From positions 1-10,749 of the forward strand of contig JAFLUJ010000179.1 of assembly GCA_022511485.1 (NCBI GenBank): a stretch of 10,749 bases of DNA, read 5' to 3'. A program made the position numbers and the translations under genes. This document shows positions 1 through 5,049 of the stretch, one piece after another. The notes below the pieces were generated by a model. The model was not told the origin of the DNA. It made no database searches and saw only the letters and a program-made list of their open reading frames with translations. The DNA comes from Oscillospiraceae bacterium (GTDB lineage: Bacteria; Bacillota; Clostridia; Oscillospirales; Ruminococcaceae). Positions within the stretch are counted from its first letter, which is position 1. Each line of letters opens with the position of its first letter.

Positions 1-130
1 TACCCTTTTCGGTGCGTTTCAGCCTGGTCATAAGCCGTCTTGATACATCATGACGTTTCAGAAATTCCCCGCAGTTCAGACCGTCGTCCTGAACGCTGAC
101 ATCAAATTCAGCCTGCCTCATAATCGGCAT
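1..130 (-). CDS. RluA-family pseudouridine synthase, N-terminal fragment (runs off the window)
   Basis: Only the first 43 codons lie in the window; the gene continues beyond position 1. The translation begins MPIMRQAEFDVSVQDDG and goes on to GEFLKRHDVSRRLMTRLKR. The pattern of a small leading strand, a short helix ending in a lysine/arginine and then VSRRLMTRLKR is typical of the S4-like start of RluA/RluD-type 23S rRNA or tRNA uridine isomerases. The catalytic aspartate domain is outside the window, so the family call rests on this short segment. The start at 130 is chosen because AGGAGG lies 6 nt upstream of it; a second in-frame ATG at 121 is less well placed. The gene overlaps the end of the membrane-protein gene by 23 nt in another frame, which suggests translational coupling within one minus-strand operon. 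A stand-alone S4-domain protein is the main alternative. Confidence 0.65.
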   Translation of the reverse strand, partial: MPIMRQAEFDVSVQDDGLNCGEFLKRHDVSRRLMTRLKRTEKG

Positions 131-887
131 AGCGTTCCTCCTGCCTTATTATTTCGTTTATCATTGCGGTATAAACCATTCGCACATACGGAAGAATAAG
201 TACCATCGGGAAAATAAGCAGGCTTGGTATTATAAGCCATATTACTGACAGCATGACCTTGACGCAATAGAGCATTTTGCCCTTGACCAGCCGTTTGCTT
301 TCCCTGATAAGAGTTTTGACAGGAATATCCGTTTCCAGCACATATATATAGGGGATCGGTGCATATCTGATGCTTATGATGATGTATATTACTGTAAGTC
401 CTGCTGCGATCAGCATAAAAGCGGCAGCAGCACAGTATAATAAGATATTCCTGTCCGTTAAATTGCCCCTGGCAAATAAATAACGTGCTGCCCATGCCGA
501 TGCAGCGATGGGAGCTATAATGCACAGCTTTCTGATGGCTATGACAAAACTAAGGCGGATCACATTCAGCATTCTGCTAAGGGATAAATAACAGCTGAAT
601 ATTCCTCTTGCGGGAACAGTCTGACCCCGTACCTGCTGTATCCTGTACCATTTTACGCCGTAGGAAAACGGAGTAAGGATCAGCCACAGCAGTATTATTC
701 CGATGACTGCTGCGATGATCGTTTTATATGGGACTGCGGCAGCGCCGGACAGATCTGTTATCATCGCACATAATATTGTATATGCCGACAAAACGCCTGC
801 GGTAATAAAGAATATCGTACAATTTTCGACCCAGCAGTATTTAAGTCTGGCGCTTACGTGCTGCTTGAGTTTTCTGGTATTTTTCAA
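108..887 (-). CDS. Multi-pass membrane protein of unknown function
   Basis: A 259-residue protein that I cannot assign to a named family. It has about five hydrophobic segments, near residues 24-47, 57-76, 113-137, 148-172 and 208-236, and a basic N-terminus (KNTRKLKQ) that would stay in the cytoplasm. A basic, amphipathic loop (SYGVKWYRIQQVRG, then SCYLSLSRML) sits between the second and third segments. No catalytic motif is visible. The general layout resembles uncharacterised Firmicutes integral membrane proteins of the DUF975 or YciC kind, but this is only an impression. The start is TTG at 887, preceded by AAGGAG with 7-nt spacing. The gene begins 20 nt after the phosphatase stop codon and its end overlaps the pseudouridine synthase start, so the three are probably cotranscribed. 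Confidence 0.75.
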   Translation of the reverse strand: MKNTRKLKQHVSARLKYCWVENCTIFFITAGVLSAYTILCAMITDLSGAAAVPYKTIIAAVIGIILLWLILTPFSYGVKWYRIQQVRGQTVPARGIFSCYLSLSRMLNVIRLSFVIAIRKLCIIAPIAASAWAARYLFARGNLTDRNILLYCAAAAFMLIAAGLTVIYIIISIRYAPIPYIYVLETDIPVKTLIRESKRLVKGKMLYCVKVMLSVIWLIIPSLLIFPMVLILPYVRMVYTAMINEIIRQEERYADYEAG

Positions 888-900
888 AGGAGAGCTCCTT
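887..900 (-). promoter_or_regulatory. Small hairpin covering the Shine-Dalgarno of the membrane-protein gene
   Basis: Read on the minus strand, AAGGA-GCTC-TCCTT forms a 5-bp stem with a 4-nt loop. The 5' arm is the Shine-Dalgarno site itself and the 3' arm reaches the first base of the TTG start. The upstream phosphatase gene ends 7 nt before the hairpin, so ribosomes finishing that gene would open it. Translational coupling is an inference from position. Confidence 0.4.
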
Positions 901-907
901 TCGCAGT

Positions 908-1525
908 TTATTCTCTTCCGGGGATCTTTCCGAGTATCTCAAAGGTGTTTCCGTTCTGCCACATCATTGCGCTGACAAGTATCTCGTAGCCCTCGCCGGG
1001 ATCGCAGGCAAACTCCATAGGCTTCATTTTGGGAAGTCCGAAGCAGGACATCATGTTCATGAGTATTCCTGAATGAGTGACAACTCCCGTATGGGTAAAT
1101 CCCTCCTGCATCATATTGAGAATGATAAGATTCAGGGCGGAATAGCATCGAAGCATCATGTTTCTCAGGCTTTCTCCGTTTGGAGGAGGATTGTCAAGTC
1201 CGCCTTTCAGCCATTTTTTATAGCTGTCCAGCTCGATGAGATCTACGGCTGCAAGCCCCTCGAAAACTCCGAAGTCCATTTCCCGCAGGTCGTCAACAAT
1301 GACGATCTCCCGGTCGGGGAACAGGATCTCCGCCGACTGCACTGCTCTTTCCAGAGGACTTGAATACACCCGCTGTACCTTGGGATACTCCAGGACCTCG
1401 TATTTATCCCGCAGAGCCTCTCGTCCGGCTTCGGAAAGAGGAAGGTCGGTCTTGCCGATATATAGACCGTTTTCATTTGCCTCGGTGATGCCGTGGCGCA
1501 GTATGCTTATTCTGTAACCTTTCAT
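908..1525 (-). CDS. Histidine phosphatase superfamily protein (phosphoglycerate-mutase/CobC-like)
   Basis: A 205-residue protein of the branch-1 histidine phosphatase fold. The signature LRHGITEAN lies at residues 9-17, with R10, nucleophile H11 and G12. It continues as the typical GLYIGKTDLPLSEAG. Further family residues are R60 in YSSPLERAVQSAEIL, acidic E82 in LREMDFGVFEG, and the second catalytic histidine H151 in VVTHSG. The set is complete, so the enzyme should be active. Members remove phosphate from small metabolites such as alpha-ribazole 5'-phosphate, phosphoglycerate or sugar phosphates; the sequence does not tell which. No cobalamin gene is near. The start is forced: the nearest upstream in-frame codons contain a stop (TGA) and no other usable start, and the RHG motif begins at residue 10. 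That start has no adjacent Shine-Dalgarno site (see the leader hairpin). It appears to be the first gene of the minus-strand operon. Confidence 0.88.
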   Translation of the reverse strand: MKGYRISILRHGITEANENGLYIGKTDLPLSEAGREALRDKYEVLEYPKVQRVYSSPLERAVQSAEILFPDREIVIVDDLREMDFGVFEGLAAVDLIELDSYKKWLKGGLDNPPPNGESLRNMMLRCYSALNLIILNMMQEGFTHTGVVTHSGILMNMMSCFGLPKMKPMEFACDPGEGYEILVSAMMWQNGNTFEILGKIPGRE

Positions 1526-1566
1526 ATTTTGGACATTTTCTTTTCAGGAAAATGTGGCCTCCTTTC
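1526..1566 (-). promoter_or_regulatory. Leader hairpin that may deliver a distant Shine-Dalgarno to the phosphatase start
   Basis: On the minus strand AAAGGAGG occupies 1566-1559, about 33 nt before the ATG at 1525, too far for normal use. Between them ACATTTTC (1555-1548) and GAAAATGT (1540-1533) form a perfect 8-bp stem with a 7-nt loop. If folded, it leaves 3 nt on one side and 7 nt on the other, giving an effective spacing of 10 nt. The pairing is seen directly; the bypass role is inferred, with a known parallel in phage T4 gene 38. Confidence 0.45.
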
Positions 1567-1640
1567 TATAATATGTACAAAATATACTGAAATGTCTGCA
1601 ATAGTTCGTTATTTCGACATGGATTTGTATATTATTACAC

Positions 1641-1670
1641 AAAAAGTCCTTAAAGATTTATCGACTTTTT
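1641..1670. repeat. AT-rich inverted repeat upstream of the XRE promoter (operator or weak terminator)
   Basis: AAAAAGTC (1641-1648) and GACTTTTT (1663-1670) are perfect inverted copies separated by 14 nt, and T residues continue to 1672. It lies just upstream of the -35 box of the regulator gene. It could be a regulator binding site or a weak bidirectional terminator shielding the divergent genes. Nothing in the sequence decides between these. Confidence 0.35.
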
Positions 1671-1683
1671 TTCTCAAAATCTA

Positions 1684-1712
1684 TTTACAAATGGTACGTT
1701 AAGAGTTATAAT
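1684..1712 (+). promoter_or_regulatory. SigA-type promoter of the XRE regulator gene
   Basis: TTTACA (1684-1689) and a perfect TATAAT (1707-1712) are separated by 17 nt. The regulator's ATG lies 40 nt downstream of the -10 box with AGGAGG in front of it. Similar 8-mers, TACGTTAA and TACGTAAT (the second read on the opposite strand), flank the -10 box and could be half-sites of an autoregulatory operator; that is speculative. Confidence 0.75.
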
Positions 1713-1751
1713 TTACATTACGTAGAACAAAATTATATAGGAGGTAACACC

Positions 1752-2468
1752 ATGAATTCGGACTTTCCAAGAATTATAACATTACTTCGGAAAGAACGCG
1801 GCATCAGCCAGAAAAATGCTGCTGCCGATCTGGGTATCTCACAGGCGCTGCTCTCACATTATGAAAAGGGAATACGAGAGTGCGGTCTGGAATTTCTCGT
1901 TAAAACAGCGGATTATTACAATGTTTCCTGCGATTATCTGCTGGGACGCTCTCCTGAGCCTGCGGGAAAGACCATTTCCTATGAGGATATACCCGAGCCT
2001 GATCCGAACAATAAAGAGAAAATTTCGTCAGGCGGAGTAATGGCTTCATTCAACAAAAAGCTTACGGTGAACTCGGTGACTGTTTTGTTTTCCCTTGTTC
2101 AGAAAACTGGAAGCAACACGCTTCTTAAAGAGGTTTCCGCTTATCTGATGCTTGCGGTTTACAAGATGTTCCGGGTGGTGTATTCTGCTAATCCCAAAAA
2201 CGACAACCACTTCTTTACTGTGCCGGAGATCGTGGCAGCGGGAAATTCCACAGCTGCAATGGCTCTGTGTGAAGCGAACGCGACCGCTGCGGCAAAGGGA
2301 GTACCTGTCGGCGGCGGAGATACCGCAAAGGATTCTGCGGAAACCATCATAACCGCTAATTCGCTATCAGAGGAATATCCGGGAGCAGCTTCGTCGCTGT
2401 TAAACGTCATCAAAAACAGCGAAGCGCGGATACAGCTTATTTCCGGCTCGTCGGAGGGTGGCAATTAA
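1752..2468 (+). CDS. XRE-family transcriptional regulator with an uncharacterised C-terminal domain
   Basis: A 238-residue protein. Residues 5-66 form a Cro/C1-type helix-turn-helix: RIITLLRKERGISQKNAAADLGIS, the recognition helix around QALLSHYEKG, then the typical ending ADYYNVSCDYLLGR. This region binds DNA. A short proline/acidic linker follows at about 67-92. The remainder, from about residue 97, is helical and alanine-rich (SVTVLFSLVQKTGSNTLLKEVSAYLMLAVYKMFRVVY, later AAMALCEANATAAAKG) and matches no sensor or peptidase domain I recognise; it may mediate dimerisation or ligand binding. The start ATG has AGGAGG 6 nt upstream and its own strong promoter. It faces away from the phosphatase operon and may control itself or that operon. 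It is not linked by sequence to the toxIN locus. Confidence 0.85.
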   Translation: MNSDFPRIITLLRKERGISQKNAAADLGISQALLSHYEKGIRECGLEFLVKTADYYNVSCDYLLGRSPEPAGKTISYEDIPEPDPNNKEKISSGGVMASFNKKLTVNSVTVLFSLVQKTGSNTLLKEVSAYLMLAVYKMFRVVYSANPKNDNHFFTVPEIVAAGNSTAAMALCEANATAAAKGVPVGGGDTAKDSAETIITANSLSEEYPGAASSLLNVIKNSEARIQLISGSSEGGN

Positions 2469-2478
2469 ATAGGATTAT

Positions 2479-2600
2479 TGATACCCCGGGGCGTCAGTCC
2501 GGAACGGTACAGAAGTAATTAAACTTCCGTGTCATTCAGTTACTCTTTACTAATGCAGTATGCAGCGGGAAGGGTAAAGGCTCAGCCTTTTCGGGGTATT
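2479..2600 (+). ncRNA. Candidate structured RNA of unknown class, closed by a long-range GC stem
   Basis: ATACCCCG (2481-2488) pairs perfectly with CGGGGTAT (2592-2599), and two G-T pairs extend the stem outward. Inside are a GAAGT/ACTTC hairpin with loop AATTAA, a CTTTAC/GTAAAG pairing across about 23 nt, and a tight hairpin AAAGGC-TCA-GCCTTT. The last two share bases and cannot form together. The segment is more GC-rich than its flanks and codes for nothing evident. I compared it mentally with 6S, SRP RNA, T-box, TPP, cobalamin, FMN and ydaO patterns without a convincing match. It could equally be a small palindromic repeat element, and the strand is uncertain. Confidence 0.35.
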
Positions 2601-2706
2601 GTTTTGCCTTATGACAATTTACAGATATATTTTAGCATATTTTTTTCCTGATTTCAATAGTATTATTTGAAAATACAGGTCATATACCGAATGGAGAGCA
2701 GGTTTT

Positions 2707-3216
2707 ATGGAAAGAATTGCAAAATTTGAAAAGGTAAGCTTTGGTCAGTTCCTGACGGACTGGAAGAAATTTTTTCCGGACATCGGGGAGAAAAGAATAA
2801 GGGACATCTATGAGGGGATCATGCTTCCGAAACGGGCTACATCCGGCTCGGCAGGATATGATCTCTTTCTTCCCTGCGGGATAATGCTTGCTCCCGGAGA
2901 GGGAATGACCATCCCCACAGGGATACGTGCGAAAATTTCGGAGGGCTGGGTGCTTAATCTCTACCCCAGAAGCGGTCTGGGATTCAAGTTCCGGCTACAG
3001 CTTGACAATACTGTTGGTATTGTTGATAGCGATTATTACAATTCGGATAATGAGGGGCACATCATGATAAAGGTCACAAACGACAGCAGAAGCGGTAGGG
3101 AGCTTTCCCTTGAAGCGGGAAAGGGCTTCGCACAGGGAATATTCCTCCCCTTCGGCATAACCGAGGACGACGACGCAGAAGGGGTCAGAAACGGCGGCTT
3201 CGGAAGTACGGGATAA
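2707..3216 (+). CDS. dut: Trimeric-type dUTP diphosphatase
   Basis: A 169-residue enzyme that hydrolyses dUTP to dUMP and diphosphate, keeping uracil out of DNA and supplying dUMP for thymidylate synthesis. All five motifs of the homotrimeric family are present in order: motif 1 SAGYDL (48-53), motif 2 YPRSGLGFK (86-94), motif 3 NTVGIVDSDYYN (101-112) with the catalytic aspartate D107, motif 4 GKGFAQ (138-143), and motif 5 RNGGFGSTG (161-169). Motif 5 ends exactly at the C-terminus and would close over the active site of a neighbouring subunit. About 37 residues precede motif 1, longer than in short bacterial forms; this stretch (FGQFLTDWKKFFPDIGEKRIRDIYEGI) looks helical. A short insertion after motif 3 (YYNSDNEGH) is also seen. 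The start has GGAG about 10 nt upstream. It appears monocistronic. Phage-derived dUTPases exist, but nothing here marks it as viral. Confidence 0.93.
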   Translation: MERIAKFEKVSFGQFLTDWKKFFPDIGEKRIRDIYEGIMLPKRATSGSAGYDLFLPCGIMLAPGEGMTIPTGIRAKISEGWVLNLYPRSGLGFKFRLQLDNTVGIVDSDYYNSDNEGHIMIKVTNDSRSGRELSLEAGKGFAQGIFLPFGITEDDDAEGVRNGGFGSTG

Positions 3217-3223
3217 CAAATCG

Positions 3224-3252
3224 GTTACAATATGATTACAAATGTTTACAAT
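3224..3252 (+). promoter_or_regulatory. Phased TTACAA repeats, possible promoter of the lipoprotein gene
   Basis: TTACAA occurs three times, starting at 3225, 3236 and 3246, i.e. at 10-11 nt intervals, about one DNA turn. GTTACA (3224-3229) and TACAAT (3247-3252) with a 17-nt gap would serve as a modest SigA-type promoter 70 nt before the lipoprotein start. The repeats may simply create the boxes, or be a binding site on one face of the helix. Confidence 0.35.
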
Positions 3253-3322
3253 TTGGTACAGTTATTGAAAATTTCCCTCTGAGGTGGTATTATGAGGTTA
3301 ATACATCTTGGAGGGATTTTTT

Positions 3323-4381
3323 ATGAAAAGATTTGGCGGGATATTTCTTTCGGCGGCTCTGCTCTGCGGACTGTGCGGCTGTGATACCAATAATGCGGAA
3401 ACGGGGCAGACCGAAAGTCAGCAGGTCATGTCTGTGACGGAGGCTTCCGAAAGCGGGGTCACGGCGGCTTCTGAGGAGACAGAAAAGTCTGCGGAATCAG
3501 TTACAGAAACGGAAGCTGCTTCTGAAACTGAGATCAATGAACCGGATGAGACTGTCATGCAGGATGAAAATATGATTTTTGAGGAAATGCGCGTCAAATC
3601 CTTTGTTGACTATCTGGAAAGCGGCGGAGAGAAGGAATTTACATATTACGACCAGGGAAACAGAATTGACGTATATGATTTTATGATAGATTTCCGCGTT
3701 GAAAAATGCAGCTATACTCAAAGAGATGATGGCAAATATGATTTGACTGTCACCTGTTCGGAAAGCAATTGTGAAATGTTTCCGGCGGGAGATTCATACT
3801 GGATCTTTGACGGAGGGCTTTTTTATCCTGCAGAAAAGGAAGGAAAAATAATATTACCCTGGGAAATGTATAACTATGACGAAACGCTAAGGACAGCATT
3901 CTGGGCGGCAGAGGCATTTTCTCTCTGGACGGATGTATATGAAGCTGACGAAGCATGGTTTGATACTTATGAGCATACAAATCCCCACGATTTTTATCAT
4001 GCGTACAACCCATATATGGAAGCAGACGAATTGGGCGGAGTGACGGTAGAGGAACATATAAGAGCGACCAAGCAGCTTTATAATATAACCATTCCCGAAA
4101 GTGCGTTTGATTATTTGTTTGAAAGAGGTCTTGCGGAAAACGGAAAGGTCTTTTCCGGCTGCGGTCACGGAGGAACATGGAATTACACCGCACTTGCAGG
4201 ATATGAGGAAACCAATGAAGAATTAAAGGTCACTGTGGATTTTTACGGAGACGAGCTGTATTTCTATCCGGTGATCGAATCGGAGTATACATTCTCTAAA
4301 AATGATGACGGGACAATAACCTTACAGCGTGTCGAAAAGATTTTTGACAGAGGGTACGAGCCGGCTGTGGGAACTGTATAG
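3323..4381 (+). CDS. Secreted lipoprotein of unknown function
   Basis: A 352-residue protein. The start is ATG at 3323, preceded by GGAGGG with 7-nt spacing; an upstream in-frame TTG at 3308 is rejected. A signal peptide (MKRFGG, then the hydrophobic FLSAALLCGL) ends in the lipobox LCGC, with C20 as the likely lipidated residue. Residues 21-82 are a low-complexity Ser/Thr/Glu/Ala linker (for example TEKSAESVTETEAASETE), typical of a tether through the Gram-positive wall. The folded part, about 83-352, is rich in aromatic and acidic residues (EADEAWFDTYEHTNPHDFYH, FSGCGHGGTWNY, VDFYGDELYFYPVIESEYTF) and has alternating beta-like strands near the end. I recognise no family. It resembles in style the many orphan lipoproteins of gut Clostridia. 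Its stop codon overlaps the Shine-Dalgarno site of the next gene, so the two should be coexpressed. Confidence 0.8.
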   Translation: MKRFGGIFLSAALLCGLCGCDTNNAETGQTESQQVMSVTEASESGVTAASEETEKSAESVTETEAASETEINEPDETVMQDENMIFEEMRVKSFVDYLESGGEKEFTYYDQGNRIDVYDFMIDFRVEKCSYTQRDDGKYDLTVTCSESNCEMFPAGDSYWIFDGGLFYPAEKEGKIILPWEMYNYDETLRTAFWAAEAFSLWTDVYEADEAWFDTYEHTNPHDFYHAYNPYMEADELGGVTVEEHIRATKQLYNITIPESAFDYLFERGLAENGKVFSGCGHGGTWNYTALAGYEETNEELKVTVDFYGDELYFYPVIESEYTFSKNDDGTITLQRVEKIFDRGYEPAVGTV

Positions 4382-4391
4382 GAGGATAAGA

Positions 4392-4751
4392 ATGTCAGGT
4401 GAGACTAAAATCAACAGAACTCATAAACACGTTGTTGGATTTATGAGTGATACTAAACCTTGTTATTTGGTTTGCTTTAATGTAAATTATGATACTGATG
4501 ATAAAGAAGCTGAAGCAATAGATAAAACAATACCGGACGTTTTAAATCCTGAAGAGTATGACCGTTTAAGTTGCTGTTGGGATAATATGATTGGCGGATT
4601 TGTCAAGGACGGAATAAAGGTTCATACTTGGTGGGACATTTTATTTGAATATTTTTGGGAAATATATTCTGTTGATGAAGCTGTACATAAAAAAGCATAT
4701 GAATGGGCTGTTCAGGTTTACGAGGAATACGCAAAATCAAAAGAGCAGTAG
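4392..4751 (+). CDS. Hypothetical protein, 119 residues, coupled to the lipoprotein gene
   Basis: I do not recognise this protein. The start is ATG at 4392, with AGGAGG at 4380-4385 overlapping the TAG of the lipoprotein gene and 6-nt spacing; the frame is open further upstream but only inside the lipoprotein gene. It lacks a signal peptide and membrane segments, so it is probably cytoplasmic. It is acidic and aromatic: four cysteines (CYLVCF, SCCW), a Trp/Phe-rich core (VHTWWDILFEYFWEIY) and a charged helical end (KAYEWAVQVYEEYAKSKEQ). The DNA is visibly more AT-rich than the lipoprotein gene just upstream and resembles the toxN gene that follows, so it may have arrived separately or with the toxIN cassette. 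It ends 35 nt before the toxI promoter. Confidence 0.7.
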   Translation: MSGETKINRTHKHVVGFMSDTKPCYLVCFNVNYDTDDKEAEAIDKTIPDVLNPEEYDRLSCCWDNMIGGFVKDGIKVHTWWDILFEYFWEIYSVDEAVHKKAYEWAVQVYEEYAKSKEQ

Positions 4752-4786
4752 TTTTATGGAATAATGTAAAAATCGGCATTTGGGGG

Positions 4787-4815
4787 TTGACATATCTGAC
4801 AAAACCGGGTATAAT
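4787..4815 (+). promoter_or_regulatory. Perfect consensus promoter of the toxI antitoxin RNA
   Basis: TTGACA (4787-4792) and TATAAT (4810-4815) are separated by exactly 17 nt: full consensus at both boxes. Initiation is expected near 4822. Such strength suits a type III locus, where antitoxin RNA must exceed toxin. No start codon with a ribosome binding site follows until toxN at 5050. Confidence 0.9.
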
Positions 4816-4865
4816 AATATTGAACCAAGTGCATTTTGTACTTGTAACGGTTTTCCTTGCCGTGC

Positions 4866-4988
4866 AAAACTGGGAGTTGTAGAAAGCCGGGAGCCCTACC
4901 GAGTAAAATAACTGGGAACGATCAAAGATGGGAGCCCCACCATATAAAATAACCGGGAACGATCAAAGGCGGGATGCCCTACCGCGCG
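4866..4988 (+). repeat. Three tandem repeats, each able to form an H-type pseudoknot
   Basis: Units are 4866-4904 (39 nt), 4905-4945 (41 nt) and 4946-4988 (43 nt), contiguous without spacers. The second and third start AAAATAAC; all share GGGA early and a late GGGA-GCCC-ACC core. In each unit an early GGG can pair with the CCC in the loop of a second stem. That stem is CGG/CCG in unit 1, ATGG/CCAT in unit 2 and GCGG/CCGC in unit 3, so the pairs change together. Units 2 and 3 share GGGAACGATCAAAG; unit 1 is more diverged. The AAAAT at unit borders resembles the A-rich cleavage sites known for ToxN. Confidence 0.85.
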
Positions 4989-4999
4989 AAAAAGGATAT

Positions 5000-5027
5000 A
5001 AGGCTGTGGTTTGTCCCAGCCTTTTTT
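5000..5027 (+). terminator. Intrinsic terminator between toxI and toxN
   Basis: AAGGCTG (5000-5006) pairs with CAGCCTT (5017-5023), with a possible inner GG/CC pair. The T-run covers 5022-5027. A leaky terminator at this place sets the antitoxin-to-toxin ratio in known type III loci. Confidence 0.88.
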
Positions 5028-5049
5028 GTTTGAAGGAGGGATAATATTT

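Larger units (their letters stand above)
4822..5028 (+). ncRNA. toxI: ToxI-like antitoxin RNA of a type III toxin-antitoxin system
   Basis: A non-coding transcript expected from the promoter at 4787 to the terminator at 5000-5027. In type III systems the antitoxin is a tandem-repeat RNA lying between a promoter and a terminator, directly ahead of the toxin gene. The toxin cuts it into single repeats that then bind and inhibit the toxin. The layout here is the same. The transcript opens with two hairpins: CAAGTGC/GTACTTG (4826-4844) and ACGG/CCGT (4847-4863). Three repeats follow at 4866-4988, then an A-rich stretch and the terminator. Readthrough of the terminator would supply toxN mRNA. Boundaries are predicted, not mapped. 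Confidence 0.82.

Noticed and set aside
703..1517. Plus-strand frames across the phosphatase and membrane-protein genes
   Set aside because: They run opposite to genes with clear motifs and good starts, have no recognisable domains and are shadows.
1556..1620. Promoter for the phosphatase operon on the minus strand
   Set aside because: Candidates such as TTGCAG with TACATA give poor boxes or spacing, and a TATTAT -10 would start transcription inside the AAAGGAGG site. None is good enough to list.
2479..2600. SRP RNA, because of GTCAGTCCGGAACGG
   Set aside because: The string resembles the GGTCAGGTCCGGAAGGAAGCAGC tip only loosely; the 3' side of the tip and the flanking stem do not pair as in SRP domain IV.
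2602..2650. Terminator at the T-run near 2640
   Set aside because: The run of T has no GC stem before it, only weak AT complementarity.
3308..3322. Lipoprotein start at TTG 3308
   Set aside because: It overlaps the GGAGGG binding site used by ATG 3323 and would add five residues ahead of a normal signal peptide.
4329..4391. Upstream start at GTG 4329 for the 119-residue protein
   Set aside because: It lies inside the lipoprotein gene without a binding site, while ATG 4392 has an optimal AGGAGG.
4866..4988. CRISPR array
   Set aside because: The units are contiguous with no spacers, vary in sequence, are only three in number and are followed by a terminator and toxN. They are antitoxin repeats.
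5011..5049. Longer toxN starting at TTG 5011
   Set aside because: That start lies inside the terminator hairpin without a binding site; ATG 5050 has GGAGG at a proper distance and fits the family N-terminus.
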